64,000 nucleotides of DNA from Limobrevibacterium gyesilva (GCF_025989185.1 NZ_JAPDNT010000004.1:62001-126000), one strand, 5' to 3'; positions 25,716 to 35,569 are shown, numbered from the stretch's first letter. Made by a program: numbers and translations. The notes: generated by a model from the sequence alone, not told the origin.

Positions 25716-26666
25716 TCAGGCCAGCAGGCACTCCACCGTCCGGCCGGACAGCACGCGCGGCTGCGGAACCTGGGTGCGGCAGGCATCGACGGCGATCGGG
25801 CAGCGCGGATGGAAGCGGCAGCCCGGCGGGATGTTGGCGGGATCGGGATAGGTATCGCCCAGGCCGACATCGGGAATGCCGCGGCCGGGCTCTGGCGTCA
25901 GCACCGAGGCAAGCAGCGCGCGCGTGTAGGGATGCGCGGGGGCGCGGAACAGCGCGTCGGTTTCCGCGTGCTCGACGACGCGGCCGAGATACATCACCGC
26001 CACCTCGTCGCAGATATGCTCGACCACCGCGAGGTTGTGGCTGATGAACAGCAGGGTGAGGCCGAGGTCGCGGCGCAGCTCGGCCAGCAGGTTGAGGATC
26101 TGCGCCTGCACCGACACGTCCAACGCCGAGGTCGGCTCGTCGCACACGACGATGCGCGGCCGCAGGATCAGCGCGCGGGCGATGGCGACGCGCTGGCGTT
26201 GGCCGCCGGAGAGCTGGGCGGGCAGGCGCCCGGCCATCTCGGCCGACAGCCCGACGCGTTCGAGCATCGCGGCGACGCGGCTGGTGATCTCGGCGCCGCC
26301 GACGCCCTGGGCGGCGAGCGGCAGGCCGACGATGTCGCGGATGCGTCGGCGCGGATTGAGGGAGGAGAACGGGTCCTGGAACACCGGCTGGATCAGCCGC
26401 GCCCGCTCCCGCCGGCCCATGTCCGCGAGGCGGCGGCCGTCGACCAGGATGTCGCCGGAGGTGGCGGGGTACAGCCCCAGGATGAGGCGGGCCAGCGTGG
26501 ACTTGCCGCAGCCGGATTCGCCGACGATGCCGAAGCAGCCGCCGGCGGGAACGGCGAAGGACACGCCGTCCACCGCGCGCACGTGGCGGGCGGCCGAGAA
26601 CATGCCGGTGCCCTGGCGGAAGATCTTGGCGACGTCGCGCGCCTCGATGGCGGGGGCGGCGGTCAT
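25716..26666 (-). CDS. Dipeptide/oligopeptide ABC transporter ATPase, DppF type (system 1)
   Basis: 316 residues. Walker A GESGCGKST (49-57), signature LSGGQRQRV, Walker B IVVCDEPTSALD and the C-terminal oligopeptide-transporter extension with PPGCRFHPRCP and conserved cysteines. It energises the permeases encoded upstream. The start at 26666 overlaps the stop of the DppD-type gene (ATGA). It is last of a four-gene minus-strand operon (permease, permease, ATPase, ATPase) with no binding-protein gene. Confidence 0.93.
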   Translation of the reverse strand: MTAAPAIEARDVAKIFRQGTGMFSAARHVRAVDGVSFAVPAGGCFGIVGESGCGKSTLARLILGLYPATSGDILVDGRRLADMGRRERARLIQPVFQDPFSSLNPRRRIRDIVGLPLAAQGVGGAEITSRVAAMLERVGLSAEMAGRLPAQLSGGQRQRVAIARALILRPRIVVCDEPTSALDVSVQAQILNLLAELRRDLGLTLLFISHNLAVVEHICDEVAVMYLGRVVEHAETDALFRAPAHPYTRALLASVLTPEPGRGIPDVGLGDTYPDPANIPPGCRFHPRCPIAVDACRTQVPQPRVLSGRTVECLLA

Positions 26667-27646
26667 GCCGCGGCGTCCCGCGGCCAGCCGGCCGGCAGCC
26701 GGCACAGATAGCGGTGGCCGGGAATGCGCGTCTGGGCGGGGATGTCGCCGGAGCATTCCGGCATGGCCTGGGCGCAGCGGTCGCGGAAGGCGCAGCCGGT
26801 GAAGCCCAGGGGAATGCGCGGCACGGTGCCGGGGATGCTGCCGAGCTGGGCGCCGCGCGCGACCTTGCCGGGCGCCGGCACGCAGTCCAGCAGGCCACGC
26901 GTGTAGGGATGCGTGGGGGCGGCGAACAGATCGGCGGCCGGCGCGCTCTCGACCACCTGGCCCGCATACATGACGCTGACGCGGTGGGCCATGCGCGCGA
27001 CGATGCCGAGGTCGTGGGTGATCAGCAGGATCGCCAGGCCCAGCTCGCGCTGCAGTTCCAGCAGCAGGCGCAGGATCTGTGCCTGCACGGTGACGTCGAG
27101 CGCCGTGGTGGGTTCGTCGGCGATCAGCAGCTCGGGGTCGCACATCAGCGCCATGGCGATCATGACGCGCTGGCGCAGCCCGCCGGAGAGCTGGTGCGGA
27201 TACTGGGCGAGGCGCATGCCCGGCGCGGTGATGCCGACCCGGCCCAGCAGCGCCGCCGCGCGGTCCAGCGCCGCGCGCCGGCTGGCGCCGCGGTGGCGCC
27301 GCATCACCTCGGCCATCTGCGAGCCGACGGTGTAGGCGGGGTTCAGACTGGTCATCGGCTCCTGGAAGATCATCGCCATCCGGTTGCCGCGCAGCTTCGC
27401 CATGCCGCGTTCGTCCAGGCCCAACAGGTCGGTGCCGGCGAATGCCATGCGCTCGGCGCTGCGGGTGGCGCCGCGGGCCAGCAGGGTCATCACCGCCAGG
27501 GCGGAGACCGACTTGCCGCAACCGGACTCGCCGACCAGGCAATGCGTTTCGCCGCGGTCCACGGCGAGCGAGACGCCGCGCACGGCCTCGGTGCCGCCAC
27601 CGAAGCGCACGCGCAGGCCCTGCACGTCCAGCAGCGTTTCGCTCAT
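26663..27646 (-). CDS. Dipeptide/oligopeptide ABC transporter ATPase, DppD type (system 1)
   Basis: 327 residues. Walker A GESGCGKSV, Q-loop IFQEPMTSLNP, signature LSGGLRQRV, Walker B LLIADEPTTALD and the C-terminal GCAFRDRCAQA cysteine region of oligopeptide ATPases. It pairs with the DppF-type ATPase (4-nt overlap) and overlaps the upstream permease gene. The start at 27646 gives the normal family length; longer in-frame extensions read through the permease gene. Confidence 0.93.
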   Translation of the reverse strand: MSETLLDVQGLRVRFGGGTEAVRGVSLAVDRGETHCLVGESGCGKSVSALAVMTLLARGATRSAERMAFAGTDLLGLDERGMAKLRGNRMAMIFQEPMTSLNPAYTVGSQMAEVMRRHRGASRRAALDRAAALLGRVGITAPGMRLAQYPHQLSGGLRQRVMIAMALMCDPELLIADEPTTALDVTVQAQILRLLLELQRELGLAILLITHDLGIVARMAHRVSVMYAGQVVESAPAADLFAAPTHPYTRGLLDCVPAPGKVARGAQLGSIPGTVPRIPLGFTGCAFRDRCAQAMPECSGDIPAQTRIPGHRYLCRLPAGWPRDAAA

Positions 27647-28485
27647 GCGTCGCGCGTCGCGCCGAGCAGGTCGCGCAACCCGTCGCCGAGGAAGTTGATG
27701 CCGAGCACCAGAACGAACAGGGCGATGCCGGGGACCATGATCACCCAGGGGCTGAAGAACATGTAGTCCTTGGCTTCGCTGATCATCAGGCCCCAGCTTG
27801 GCAGCGGCGGCGGCACGCCCAGGCCGAGGAAGGAGAGCGCTGCCTCCAGCAGGATGGCGAGCGCCATTTCCAGCGTGGCAACGACGATGAGATGGTGGAC
27901 GATGTTGGGCAGCACCTCGCGCAGCAGGATGTAGCTGCGCGAGCAGCCGGCGGCCCAGGCGGCGCTGACATAGTCGAGCGTGCGCACCTGCATGGTGGTG
28001 GTGCGCGCGACCACGGCGAAGCGGTCCCACAGCAGCAGGCCGAGCGTGAACACCACCACGGTCAGCGAGCTGCCGATCAGCGAGACCACGGACAGCGCCA
28101 CCAGGATCAGCGGGATCGACAGGCGGCAGGTGATGGCGAACATCACCACGTCGTCCACCCGACCGCCGAAGAAGCCGCCCAGCACGCCGAGCGTGATGCC
28201 GATGAGGCCGGAGGTGATGACCGTCATCACCCCGATCAGCATGGAGATGCGCGCGCCGTAGATCAGGCGCGAGAGATAGTCGCGGCCGAGCTGGTCGGTG
28301 CCGAACAGGTGCGCGGGCATCCCGCCCTCCATCCAGGAGGGCGGGACCATGCGCTGATTGAGGTCCTGCAGGAACGGGTCATGCGGAACCAGCAACGGGG
28401 CGAATATCGCGGCAAAGGCGACGCCCAGGACGATGACCGCGCCGAGGCCGGCGGCGATCCTGCGCAGCGGCGGAAAGCCGCTCAT
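27643..28485 (-). CDS. Dipeptide-type ABC transporter permease, DppC type (system 1)
   Basis: 280 residues. An N-terminal membrane helix (AVIVLGVAFAAIFAPLLV), the HLFGTDQLGRDYLSRLIYGAR block typical of DppC/OppC, then the BPD_transp_1 domain with the EAA-like loop around AAWAAGCSRSYILLREVLPN and the C-terminal NFLGDGLRDLL. The ATG overlaps the stop of the DppB gene. It forms the inner-membrane channel with DppB. Confidence 0.92.
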   Translation of the reverse strand: MSGFPPLRRIAAGLGAVIVLGVAFAAIFAPLLVPHDPFLQDLNQRMVPPSWMEGGMPAHLFGTDQLGRDYLSRLIYGARISMLIGVMTVITSGLIGITLGVLGGFFGGRVDDVVMFAITCRLSIPLILVALSVVSLIGSSLTVVVFTLGLLLWDRFAVVARTTTMQVRTLDYVSAAWAAGCSRSYILLREVLPNIVHHLIVVATLEMALAILLEAALSFLGLGVPPPLPSWGLMISEAKDYMFFSPWVIMVPGIALFVLVLGINFLGDGLRDLLGATRDA

Positions 28486-29399
28486 GCGGCACGCAGCCGA
28501 GGGTCGAGAACGGCGTTCAGCAGGTCGGCCAGCAGGGTGAGGCAGATATAGACGATGGCCAGGAACAGCACGACGGCCTGGACCACCGGGAAGTCGTTCT
28601 TGCTGATCGACTCCCAGCCCAGATAGCCCACGCCGTGCAGGGAGAAGACCGATTCGATGACGATCGAGCCGCTGAGCATGAAGCCGAGCTGCACGGCGGC
28701 GACCGCGACGACGGGCATTGCCGCGTTGCGCAGCGCGTGCTTGAGCACGATCGAGGCACGGCTGAGGCCCTTGGCGCGGGCGGTGCGGATGTAGTCGGAG
28801 GCCAGCGCGTCGACCATGCCGCTGCGGGTGAGCCGCATCAGCGCGGGGATGGCCGAGAACGCCAGCACGATTCCGGGCAGGATGTAGCCGTCCCAGGTAT
28901 CGACGCCGGAGATCGGCAGCAGCTGCAGCTTCAGCCCGACCCAGATGATCAGCAGCAGGCCGAGCCAGAAGCTTGGCATGGCCTGTCCGATCACGGCGAT
29001 CAGCATGATCGCGCGGTCGAGCAGCGAGCCTTCGCGCATCGCCGCCAGGATGCCCAGCGGGATGGCGGTGAGAAGCGCGATGCACAGCCCGGTCAGGCCG
29101 AGGGTGAGGGTGACCGGCAGGCGCTCGCGGATGAGCTTCGCCGCCGGCTCGTGATACAGATAGGAGCGGCCGAGATCGCCGGATGCCGCCGAGCCCACCC
29201 AGTCGAAGAACTGTGCGAGCAGCGGGCGGTCGAGGCCATAGGCCTTGCGGATGATCTCCACGTCCTGCGCGGTGGCCTGCGGCCCGGCGATGGACACGGC
29301 AAGGTCGCCCGACAGGCGGGTCAGGGCGAAGCTGATCGTCAGCACGGTCAGCGTGACGAGCAGGGCCAGCAGCGCGCGACGGGCGAGGAAGGTGACCAT
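28482..29399 (-). CDS. Dipeptide-type ABC transporter permease, DppB type (system 1)
   Basis: 305 residues with six predicted membrane helices. It begins MVTFLARRALLALLVTLTVL, with the YGLDRPLLAQFFDWVG block and EAA-like ARAKGLSRASIVLKHALRN, ending LNAVLDPRLR as usual for DppB. It is first gene of the minus-strand operon 29399-25716 and divergent from the binding-protein gene at 29567, about 170 nt away. That divergent binding protein or the orphan one at 18708 may serve this transporter. Confidence 0.92.
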   Translation of the reverse strand: MVTFLARRALLALLVTLTVLTISFALTRLSGDLAVSIAGPQATAQDVEIIRKAYGLDRPLLAQFFDWVGSAASGDLGRSYLYHEPAAKLIRERLPVTLTLGLTGLCIALLTAIPLGILAAMREGSLLDRAIMLIAVIGQAMPSFWLGLLLIIWVGLKLQLLPISGVDTWDGYILPGIVLAFSAIPALMRLTRSGMVDALASDYIRTARAKGLSRASIVLKHALRNAAMPVVAVAAVQLGFMLSGSIVIESVFSLHGVGYLGWESISKNDFPVVQAVVLFLAIVYICLTLLADLLNAVLDPRLRAA

Positions 29400-29566
29400 T
29401 CCCGTCGAGCCTAAGGCCGCAATGGACGGGCGGGCAAGAGATCACGCAGGCGGCGTTTGATCCGTGGTTGTCTGGCTGCGCCGTCACGGCCCCTTTCGAT
29501 CAAAGCGAATTGCGTCGCGGCGCCGCCTGCCCCAACATCCCGGCCCTGAATCGAGGGGGCATGATG

Positions 29567-31048
29567 ATGCGCGCGCTTGGCTTGCTGTTCCTGGGCCTGA
29601 TGCTGGCCACACCGGCATTCGCCCAGAAGGACGGATTGGTGGTGGACCTGCCCGGCGACGTGGCCACCATGGACCCGCATCTGCAGTGGGATACCGACAG
29701 TTACACGGTGTATCGCAACATCTTCGACAACCTCGTCACCCGCGACGCCACCGGGAAGATCGCACCACAGGTGGCCACCGCCTGGCGCTACGCCGACGAC
29801 CGCACCATCGTGTTCGACCTGCGCACCGACATCACCTTCCACGACGGCAGCCGGCTGACGCCGGAGGACGTGGTGTTCAGCGTGCAGCGCATCATCAACC
29901 CGGCGTTCCGCAGCCCGCAGCTGTCGCAGTTCGACCAGATCGTGTCGGCCGAGGTCACCGGTCCGGCGCAGGTGACGCTGCATACCAAGACGCCGTACCC
30001 GGCGCTGATGGCGCAGCTGGTCAAGCTGTCGATCGTGCCGAAGGCCGTCGTGGAGAAGCTGGGCGACCAGCGCTTCAACCAGGAGGTGGTCGGCAGCGGC
30101 CCATTCCGGCTGCGCGCGTGGCAGCGTGGCGTGCAGACCGTGCTCGATGCCAACGACGCCTATTGGCGCGGCAAGCCGGCGTTCCGCTCCGTGACCTTCC
30201 GCGCCGTGCCCGATGCCTCCACCCGCATCGCCGATCTGCGCACCGGGCGGGCGGACATCACCCGCGGGCTTTCGCCCGACGACGCCGAGGCGCTGAAGAG
30301 CGAGCGCGCCCTGCAGCTGCTGACGGTGCCGACCGAGCGCATCGCCTACATGTTCGTCAATGCCCAGGCCGGGCCCACCAAGGACAAGCGGGTGCGCCAG
30401 GCGATCGCCATGGCGGTGGACCGCGACACCATCATCACGGCCCTGCAGCAGGGCTACGCCAAACCGGTGAACATCGTGCTGACACCGGCGAATTTCGGCT
30501 ATGTGCCGGATGTGAAGGGCTGGCCGCACGACCCTGCGAAGGCGCGCGCGCTGATCAAGGAAGCCGGGGCCGAGGGCGCCACGCTGCAGTTCCTGACCTC
30601 GCCCGCCTATGACCGGCGGCTGAACGAGGCGGTGCAGCAGATGCTGGGCGAGGTGGGGCTGAAGGTGGACATCGTGACGATGGACCAGCCGACCTATCTG
30701 CGCCGCCGCCAGGGCACGCCGGAGGAGGCCGGCAGCCTGTCGCAGGGGCGCTGGTCCTGCGCCTGCCAGGACGCGGACGGGGTCATTTTCCCGCTGTTCC
30801 GCAGCGGCAGCATCTGGTCGAAATTCGCCAATCCCGCCTTCGATGCCGAGGTGGACGCCGCCCGCACGATCCTCGATCCCGGCAAGCGGCTGGAGCATTA
30901 CCGGCGCGCCTTCGAGATCCTGCGCGATGAGGTGCCGGGGATCGGGCTGTTCCAGGACGTGGCGATCTATGCCGCACGGCGCGAGCTGAAATGGGCGCCG
31001 ACCGCGAACGAGGCCTTCTTCGTGATGGACATGAAGTGGCAGCCCTGA
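29567..31048 (+). CDS. ABC transporter substrate-binding protein, family 5 (system 2)
   Basis: 493 residues. Signal peptide (MRALGLLFLGLMLATPAFA). Mature part is a family-5 peptide-binding protein with IVFDLRTDITFHDGSRLTPEDVVFSV, GSGPFRL and KDKRVRQAIAMAVDRD. Three consecutive ATG codons (29561, 29564, 29567) precede it; the third has the best spacing to GAGGGG. It is first of a six-gene plus-strand operon (binding protein, two permeases, SDR, two ATPases). Several family members bind peptides, glutathione or sugar-like ligands; the specificity is not readable. Confidence 0.92.
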   Translation: MRALGLLFLGLMLATPAFAQKDGLVVDLPGDVATMDPHLQWDTDSYTVYRNIFDNLVTRDATGKIAPQVATAWRYADDRTIVFDLRTDITFHDGSRLTPEDVVFSVQRIINPAFRSPQLSQFDQIVSAEVTGPAQVTLHTKTPYPALMAQLVKLSIVPKAVVEKLGDQRFNQEVVGSGPFRLRAWQRGVQTVLDANDAYWRGKPAFRSVTFRAVPDASTRIADLRTGRADITRGLSPDDAEALKSERALQLLTVPTERIAYMFVNAQAGPTKDKRVRQAIAMAVDRDTIITALQQGYAKPVNIVLTPANFGYVPDVKGWPHDPAKARALIKEAGAEGATLQFLTSPAYDRRLNEAVQQMLGEVGLKVDIVTMDQPTYLRRRQGTPEEAGSLSQGRWSCACQDADGVIFPLFRSGSIWSKFANPAFDAEVDAARTILDPGKRLEHYRRAFEILRDEVPGIGLFQDVAIYAARRELKWAPTANEAFFVMDMKWQP

Positions 31049-31067
31049 GCCGACGCGGCGGGCGCTG

Positions 31068-31988
31068 ATGCTGCGCCACATCGCCGGGCGGGTCGGGCAG
31101 GCGATCGTCGCCACCTTCGGGGTGCTGACGATGGTGTTCTTCGTCATGCGCCTGTCCGGCGACCCGACGCTGCTGCTGGTGCCCGAGGGCGCCACCGCCG
31201 AGCAGATCGCCGCGCTTCGCCACCAGCTCGGCTTCGACCGGCCGCTGGTGGTGCAGTACGGGGCGTACCTGGCGGATCTCGCGCGGCTGGATCTGGGGGA
31301 ATCGCTGGTGCAGCGGGCGCCGGTGGCGGGGATCGTGGGCGAGCGCATTCCCTATACGATGGCGCTCGCCGCCGGTTCGCTGGTGGTGGCGCTGGGCATC
31401 GGCATTCCCGCCGGCATCGCCATGGCGGTGTGGCGCGGCAGCGTGCTGGAGCGCGCGCTGGCGGCCTTCGTGCTGACCGGGCAGAGCCTGCCCACTTTCT
31501 GGTCGGGCATCCTGCTGATCCTGTTGTTCGGGGTGAACCTGGGCTGGCTGCCGACCTCGGGGGCCGACAGCCTGGGCTCACTGGTGATGCCGTCGGTGGC
31601 GCTGGGCGCGCTGACCATGTCCACCTTCGCGCGCATGACCCGGATCGCCGTGCTGGATGAGCTGTCGCGTGACTACGTGGCGGCGGCGCGGGCGCGCGGG
31701 CTGTCGCTGGCGGCGGCGGTGGGGCGGCACGTGCTGCGCAACGCCGCCATTCCCGTGGTGACCGTGACGGCGCTGGAAGTGGGCAACCTGCTGGCGGGCG
31801 CGGTGATCGTGGAGACGGTGTTCGCCTGGCCGGGCATCGGCCAGCTGGCGATCCAGTCGATCGCGGCGCGGGACTTCCTGGTCGTGCAGACGGTGGTGCT
31901 GTTCGTCTCGGTCGTTTATGTCGGCACGAACCTGCTGGCGGATCTGGCCTATGCCGCGATCGATCCGCGGATACGGATGGGCGCGTGA
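31068..31988 (+). CDS. Dipeptide-type ABC transporter permease, DppB type (system 2)
   Basis: 306 residues, six predicted membrane helices, beginning MLRHIAGRVGQAIVATFGVL with LGFDRPLVVQYGAYLADLA and EAA-like ARARGLSLAAAVGRHVLRN, ending LAYAAIDPRIRMG. It lies 19 nt after the binding-protein gene, and its stop overlaps the GTG start of the DppC-type gene. Confidence 0.92.
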   Translation: MLRHIAGRVGQAIVATFGVLTMVFFVMRLSGDPTLLLVPEGATAEQIAALRHQLGFDRPLVVQYGAYLADLARLDLGESLVQRAPVAGIVGERIPYTMALAAGSLVVALGIGIPAGIAMAVWRGSVLERALAAFVLTGQSLPTFWSGILLILLFGVNLGWLPTSGADSLGSLVMPSVALGALTMSTFARMTRIAVLDELSRDYVAAARARGLSLAAAVGRHVLRNAAIPVVTVTALEVGNLLAGAVIVETVFAWPGIGQLAIQSIAARDFLVVQTVVLFVSVVYVGTNLLADLAYAAIDPRIRMGA

Positions 31989-32818
31989 GCGGCCGCATCA
32001 CGCCGGGCGTCGCCCTGTTGCTGGCGCTGCTCGCTGCCTTCGTGGTGGCGGCGGTGGCGGCGCCGATCCTGGCGCCGTTCGATCCGTTGCGGCAGTCGCT
32101 GCTGTTGCGGCTGCGGCCGCCGGGCACCACGCTCGCGGCCGGGACGTTCCTGCTGGGGACCGATGACCTAGGCCGGGACCTGTTGTCGCGCGTGTTGTAC
32201 GGGGCGCGGGCGTCGCTGGCGGTGGCGGCGCTGTCGGTGTCGGTATCGCTGCTTGTCGGCACGCTGCTGGGCCTGCTCGCCGGGTGGTTCCGGGGTTGGC
32301 CGGCGATCCTGATCATGCGGCTGGTGGACACCATGCTGTCCATTCCCGCGATCTTGCTGGCGGTGCTGACGGTGGCGGTGCTGGGGCCGGGATTCCTCAA
32401 CCTGGTGCTGGTGCTCGGGCTCACGCGCTGGCCGCGCTATACCCGCGTGGCCTATGCGCAGACGCTGCAGGTGGCGAACCTGCCTTATATCCGCGCGGCC
32501 GAAATGGCCGGCAGCTCGGCGCTGCGCATCCTGTTGCGCCACGTGCTGCCGAACATCGCCGGGCCGCTGATGGTGGTGGCGACCACCGAGTTCGGCCTGA
32601 TGATCCTGTTCGAGGCGGGGCTGTCCTTCCTCGGCCTGGGCATCCAGCCGCCATTTCCGTCCTGGGGCTCGATCATGAGTGCCGGGCGGCAATACGTGGC
32701 GCGGGCCTGGTGGCTGACGGTGTTTCCCGGCGCGTGCCTGTTCGTGCTGGTGCTGTGCGTGAACCTGTTCGGGGACTGGCTGCGCGACCGCGTGGACCCC
32801 CGTTCGCAAAGCCGATAA
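31985..32818 (+). CDS. Dipeptide-type ABC transporter permease, DppC type (system 2)
   Basis: 277 residues. GTG start overlapping the DppB stop (GTGA). It contains LLGTDDLGRDLLSRVLYGAR, EAA-like AAEMAGSSALRILLRHVLPN and the terminal NLFGDWLRDRVDP, all typical of DppC/OppC. The SDR gene follows 11 nt downstream in the same operon. Confidence 0.92.
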   Translation: MSGRITPGVALLLALLAAFVVAAVAAPILAPFDPLRQSLLLRLRPPGTTLAAGTFLLGTDDLGRDLLSRVLYGARASLAVAALSVSVSLLVGTLLGLLAGWFRGWPAILIMRLVDTMLSIPAILLAVLTVAVLGPGFLNLVLVLGLTRWPRYTRVAYAQTLQVANLPYIRAAEMAGSSALRILLRHVLPNIAGPLMVVATTEFGLMILFEAGLSFLGLGIQPPFPSWGSIMSAGRQYVARAWWLTVFPGACLFVLVLCVNLFGDWLRDRVDPRSQSR

Positions 32819-32829
32819 CGGAGCAGAAC

Positions 32830-33618
32830 ATGAACTATGAAGGCGAGTTCAAGGGCAAGCGCGTCGTGGTGACGGGGGCGGCCGGCATCTATGGCGGCTG
32901 GATCGCGGCCGCGTTCGCGCGGGAAGGCGCGGTGCTGTGCCTGTCCGACCTGCGGCGCGACAAGCTCGATGACGTGGCGGCCCGCCTGGGCCTGGACCCG
33001 GCGACCACGCTGCTGCACGGCACCGACCTGACCGATGCCAGCTCGATCCGCGACCTTGCCCTGACGGTGGCGGGGGAATGGGAGGCGCCGGATATCGTCA
33101 TCAACAATGCCGGCGTGTACCCGCGCACGGGCATCCTGCTGAACCTGGACGAGGCCGAGTTCGACCGCATCATGGACGTGAACGTGCGTGCGCCGTTCAT
33201 CGTGACCAAGGAGATGGCCAGGCTGATGATCGCGCGCAACGTGCAGGGTGCGTTCGTGAATATCGGCTCGGGCGCGGCGCGGCAGATGCCGACGGGGTCG
33301 GTGACGTACTGCATGTCCAAGACGGCGCTGGAGCGGCTGTCCAAGGGCCAGGCGCTGGAACTGGCGCCGCACCGCATCCGCGTGAACGTGGTGGAGCCGG
33401 GCTTCGCGCCGGGCAGCGATTTCTCGCTGCTGCCGGAAGACTATGTGGAGCGCATGATCGCGCGCATTCCGATGGGGCGCACCAGCGGGCCGGGCGACAC
33501 GCCGGCCATGGTGCTGTATCTGTGCTCGAAGGCGGCGGCGTTCGTCACCGGCACCATGATCAGCGTCGACGGCGGCAACTCCATCGGCACGTACCAGCCG
33601 GCGCCCGCCAAAAGCTGA
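32830..33618 (+). CDS. SDR-family oxidoreductase inside the transporter operon
   Basis: 262 residues, classical short-chain dehydrogenase/reductase: cofactor loop VTGAAGIYGG (about 15-24; the glycine pattern is slightly displaced from TGxxxGxG), NNAG near residue 94, catalytic Ser in NIGSGAA, YxxxK as YCMSK and C-terminal ISVDGGNSIG. It probably oxidises or reduces a hydroxyl of the imported substrate with NAD(P). It sits between permease and ATPase genes, and its stop overlaps the ATG of the first ATPase (TGATG), so it is co-translated with the transporter. Confidence 0.9.
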   Translation: MNYEGEFKGKRVVVTGAAGIYGGWIAAAFAREGAVLCLSDLRRDKLDDVAARLGLDPATTLLHGTDLTDASSIRDLALTVAGEWEAPDIVINNAGVYPRTGILLNLDEAEFDRIMDVNVRAPFIVTKEMARLMIARNVQGAFVNIGSGAARQMPTGSVTYCMSKTALERLSKGQALELAPHRIRVNVVEPGFAPGSDFSLLPEDYVERMIARIPMGRTSGPGDTPAMVLYLCSKAAAFVTGTMISVDGGNSIGTYQPAPAKS

Positions 33619-34571
33619 TGACGCAGCCTGCGCTTGTCGTCGAGGACCTGTCGCTGGCCATCGGTCCGGCGCAGGTCGTCGATGGCGTGGGCTTCTCGGT
33701 CGCCCCCGGCGAGGTGCTGGCGCTGGTGGGCGAGTCCGGGTGCGGCAAGTCGCTGACGGCGCAGGCGGTGATGCGCCTGCTGCCCGCCGCCATCCGCCAG
33801 GTGAGCGGCCGCGTGCGTCTGGGGGCGGAGGAGATCTCCGCCTTGCCGGAACGCCGCATGCGGGAGCTGCGCGGGCGGCGGCTGTCGATGATCTTCCAGG
33901 AACCGCAGGCGGCGCTGGATCCGCTGGCCACTGTGGGGACGCAGGTGGCCGAAGCGTTGCGCCTTTCCGTGGCGCAGGCGCGTCCGCAGGTGCGCAAGAT
34001 GCTGGAGGATGTCGGCATCTCCGATCCGGACCGGCGCATCGACCAGTATCCGTTCGAGCTGTCCGGAGGCATGTGCCAGCGGGTGATGATCGCGACGGCG
34101 CTGATCTCTGGCCCCGCGGTGCTGCTGGCCGACGAGCCGACGACGGCGCTGGACGTGACCATCCAGGCGCAGATCCTGGACCTGCTGCGCCGCCTTGCCA
34201 CCGAGCGGCAGACCGCGGTGGTGCTGATCACGCACGACATGGGGGTGGTGGCCGACATCGCCGACCGCGTGGCGGTGATGTATGCCGGGCGTATCGCGGA
34301 GACCGGGCCGACCGAGGCGATCTTCGCGGCGCCGCGCCATCCCTATACCGCGCTGCTGCTGGCCTCGATCCCGCGGCTGTCGGATGTGCCGAAATCGAAG
34401 CTGGCGGTGATCGAGGGACGGGTGCCTACGCCCGCGGAGTTCGGCCCCGGCTGCCGCTTCGCCGGGCGTTGTCCGCTGGCCGATGCGCATTGCGCCGAAG
34501 CCACGCCGCCGCTGCGCAGCGTGGGCGATGGCAGGCTGTCCGCCTGCTTCCATGCCGAGCGCGTGCGATGA
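33618..34571 (+). CDS. Dipeptide/oligopeptide ABC transporter ATPase, DppD type (system 2)
   Basis: 317 residues. Walker A GESGCGKSL, Q-loop IFQEPQAALDP, signature LSGGMCQRV, Walker B LLADEPTTALD and the C-terminal FGPGCRFAGRCP cysteine block of oligopeptide ATPases. The start overlaps the SDR stop; the end overlaps the next ATPase (ATGA). The Cys in the signature motif (GGMCQRV) is a mild deviation. Confidence 0.93.
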   Translation: MTQPALVVEDLSLAIGPAQVVDGVGFSVAPGEVLALVGESGCGKSLTAQAVMRLLPAAIRQVSGRVRLGAEEISALPERRMRELRGRRLSMIFQEPQAALDPLATVGTQVAEALRLSVAQARPQVRKMLEDVGISDPDRRIDQYPFELSGGMCQRVMIATALISGPAVLLADEPTTALDVTIQAQILDLLRRLATERQTAVVLITHDMGVVADIADRVAVMYAGRIAETGPTEAIFAAPRHPYTALLLASIPRLSDVPKSKLAVIEGRVPTPAEFGPGCRFAGRCPLADAHCAEATPPLRSVGDGRLSACFHAERVR

Positions 34572-35518
34572 GCGCTGTCCTGGAAATCACCGATCTGGCC
34601 GTGCATTTCCCCGGCCGCGGGGGCGCGCCGATCCGTGCGGTTGACGGTGTGTCGTTCCATATCGCGCCGGGCGAGACGCTGGGCCTGGTCGGCGAATCCG
34701 GTTGCGGCAAGTCCACCGTCTCCAACACCGTGGTGGGGTTGCTGGCACCCACGCGCGGCAGCGTGCGCGTATTGGGCACCGAGCTCGCCGGCGCCAATCG
34801 CCGCACGTTGCGCGCTGTGCGGGCGCGGGTGCAGATGGTGTTCCAGGACCCCGTGACCTCGCTCAATCCGCGCATGACCGTGGGCGCCGCTGTCGGCGAG
34901 CCGCTGCTGGTGCGCGGCGTCGCCCGGGGCGCCGCCTTGCGCGATCGCGTGGCGGCGCTGCTGGAGGAGGTCGGGTTGCGGCCGGATCACGCCGGGCGTT
35001 ATCCGCACCAGTTCAGCGGCGGTCAGCGGCAGCGCATCGTCATTGCCCGCGCGCTGGCCCTGCGCCCGGCGCTGCTGGTGTGTGACGAGCCGGTTTCGGC
35101 GCTGGATGTGTCGGTACGGGCGCAGATCCTGAACCTGCTGGTGGAGCTGCAGGCGCGGCTTGGCATGTCCAGCCTGTTCGTCTCCCACGACCTCGCGGTG
35201 GTCAGGCATGTCTGCGACCGGGTGGCGGTGATGTATCTCGGCTGTCTCGCGGAGCTGGCGCCGCGCGAGGCGCTTTATGCCGCGCCGCGCCATCCCTATA
35301 CGCGCGCGCTGCTGGCCGCGGTGCCGGAGCCCGATCCGGCCGTGCAGCGCGCCAAGCCGCGCGTGCCGCTGAGCGGCGAGATTCCGAGCCCGGCGGCGCC
35401 GCCGGCGGGATGCCGGTTCCATACGCGCTGCCCGATGGCAGTGGACATCTGCCGGCAGAAAGTGCCGGAATGGCGCAAGGTGGGCGAGTCGATGGTGGCT
35501 TGCCACCTGGCGGAGTAG
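34568..35518 (+). CDS. Dipeptide/oligopeptide ABC transporter ATPase, DppF type (system 2)
   Basis: 316 residues. Walker A GESGCGKST, Q-loop VFQDPVTSLNP, signature FSGGQRQRI, Walker B LLVCDEPVSALD, and C-terminal PPAGCRFHTRCPMAVDIC. It completes the second dipeptide-type transporter. The enolase-superfamily gene follows about 50 nt later with its own GGAGGAC ribosome site and may belong to the same transcript. Confidence 0.93.
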   Translation: MSAVLEITDLAVHFPGRGGAPIRAVDGVSFHIAPGETLGLVGESGCGKSTVSNTVVGLLAPTRGSVRVLGTELAGANRRTLRAVRARVQMVFQDPVTSLNPRMTVGAAVGEPLLVRGVARGAALRDRVAALLEEVGLRPDHAGRYPHQFSGGQRQRIVIARALALRPALLVCDEPVSALDVSVRAQILNLLVELQARLGMSSLFVSHDLAVVRHVCDRVAVMYLGCLAELAPREALYAAPRHPYTRALLAAVPEPDPAVQRAKPRVPLSGEIPSPAAPPAGCRFHTRCPMAVDICRQKVPEWRKVGESMVACHLAE

Positions 35519-35569
35519 GGCCGGGGACGAACGGACCGCCTCCATCCTCTGCATCGGAGGACAACGCCC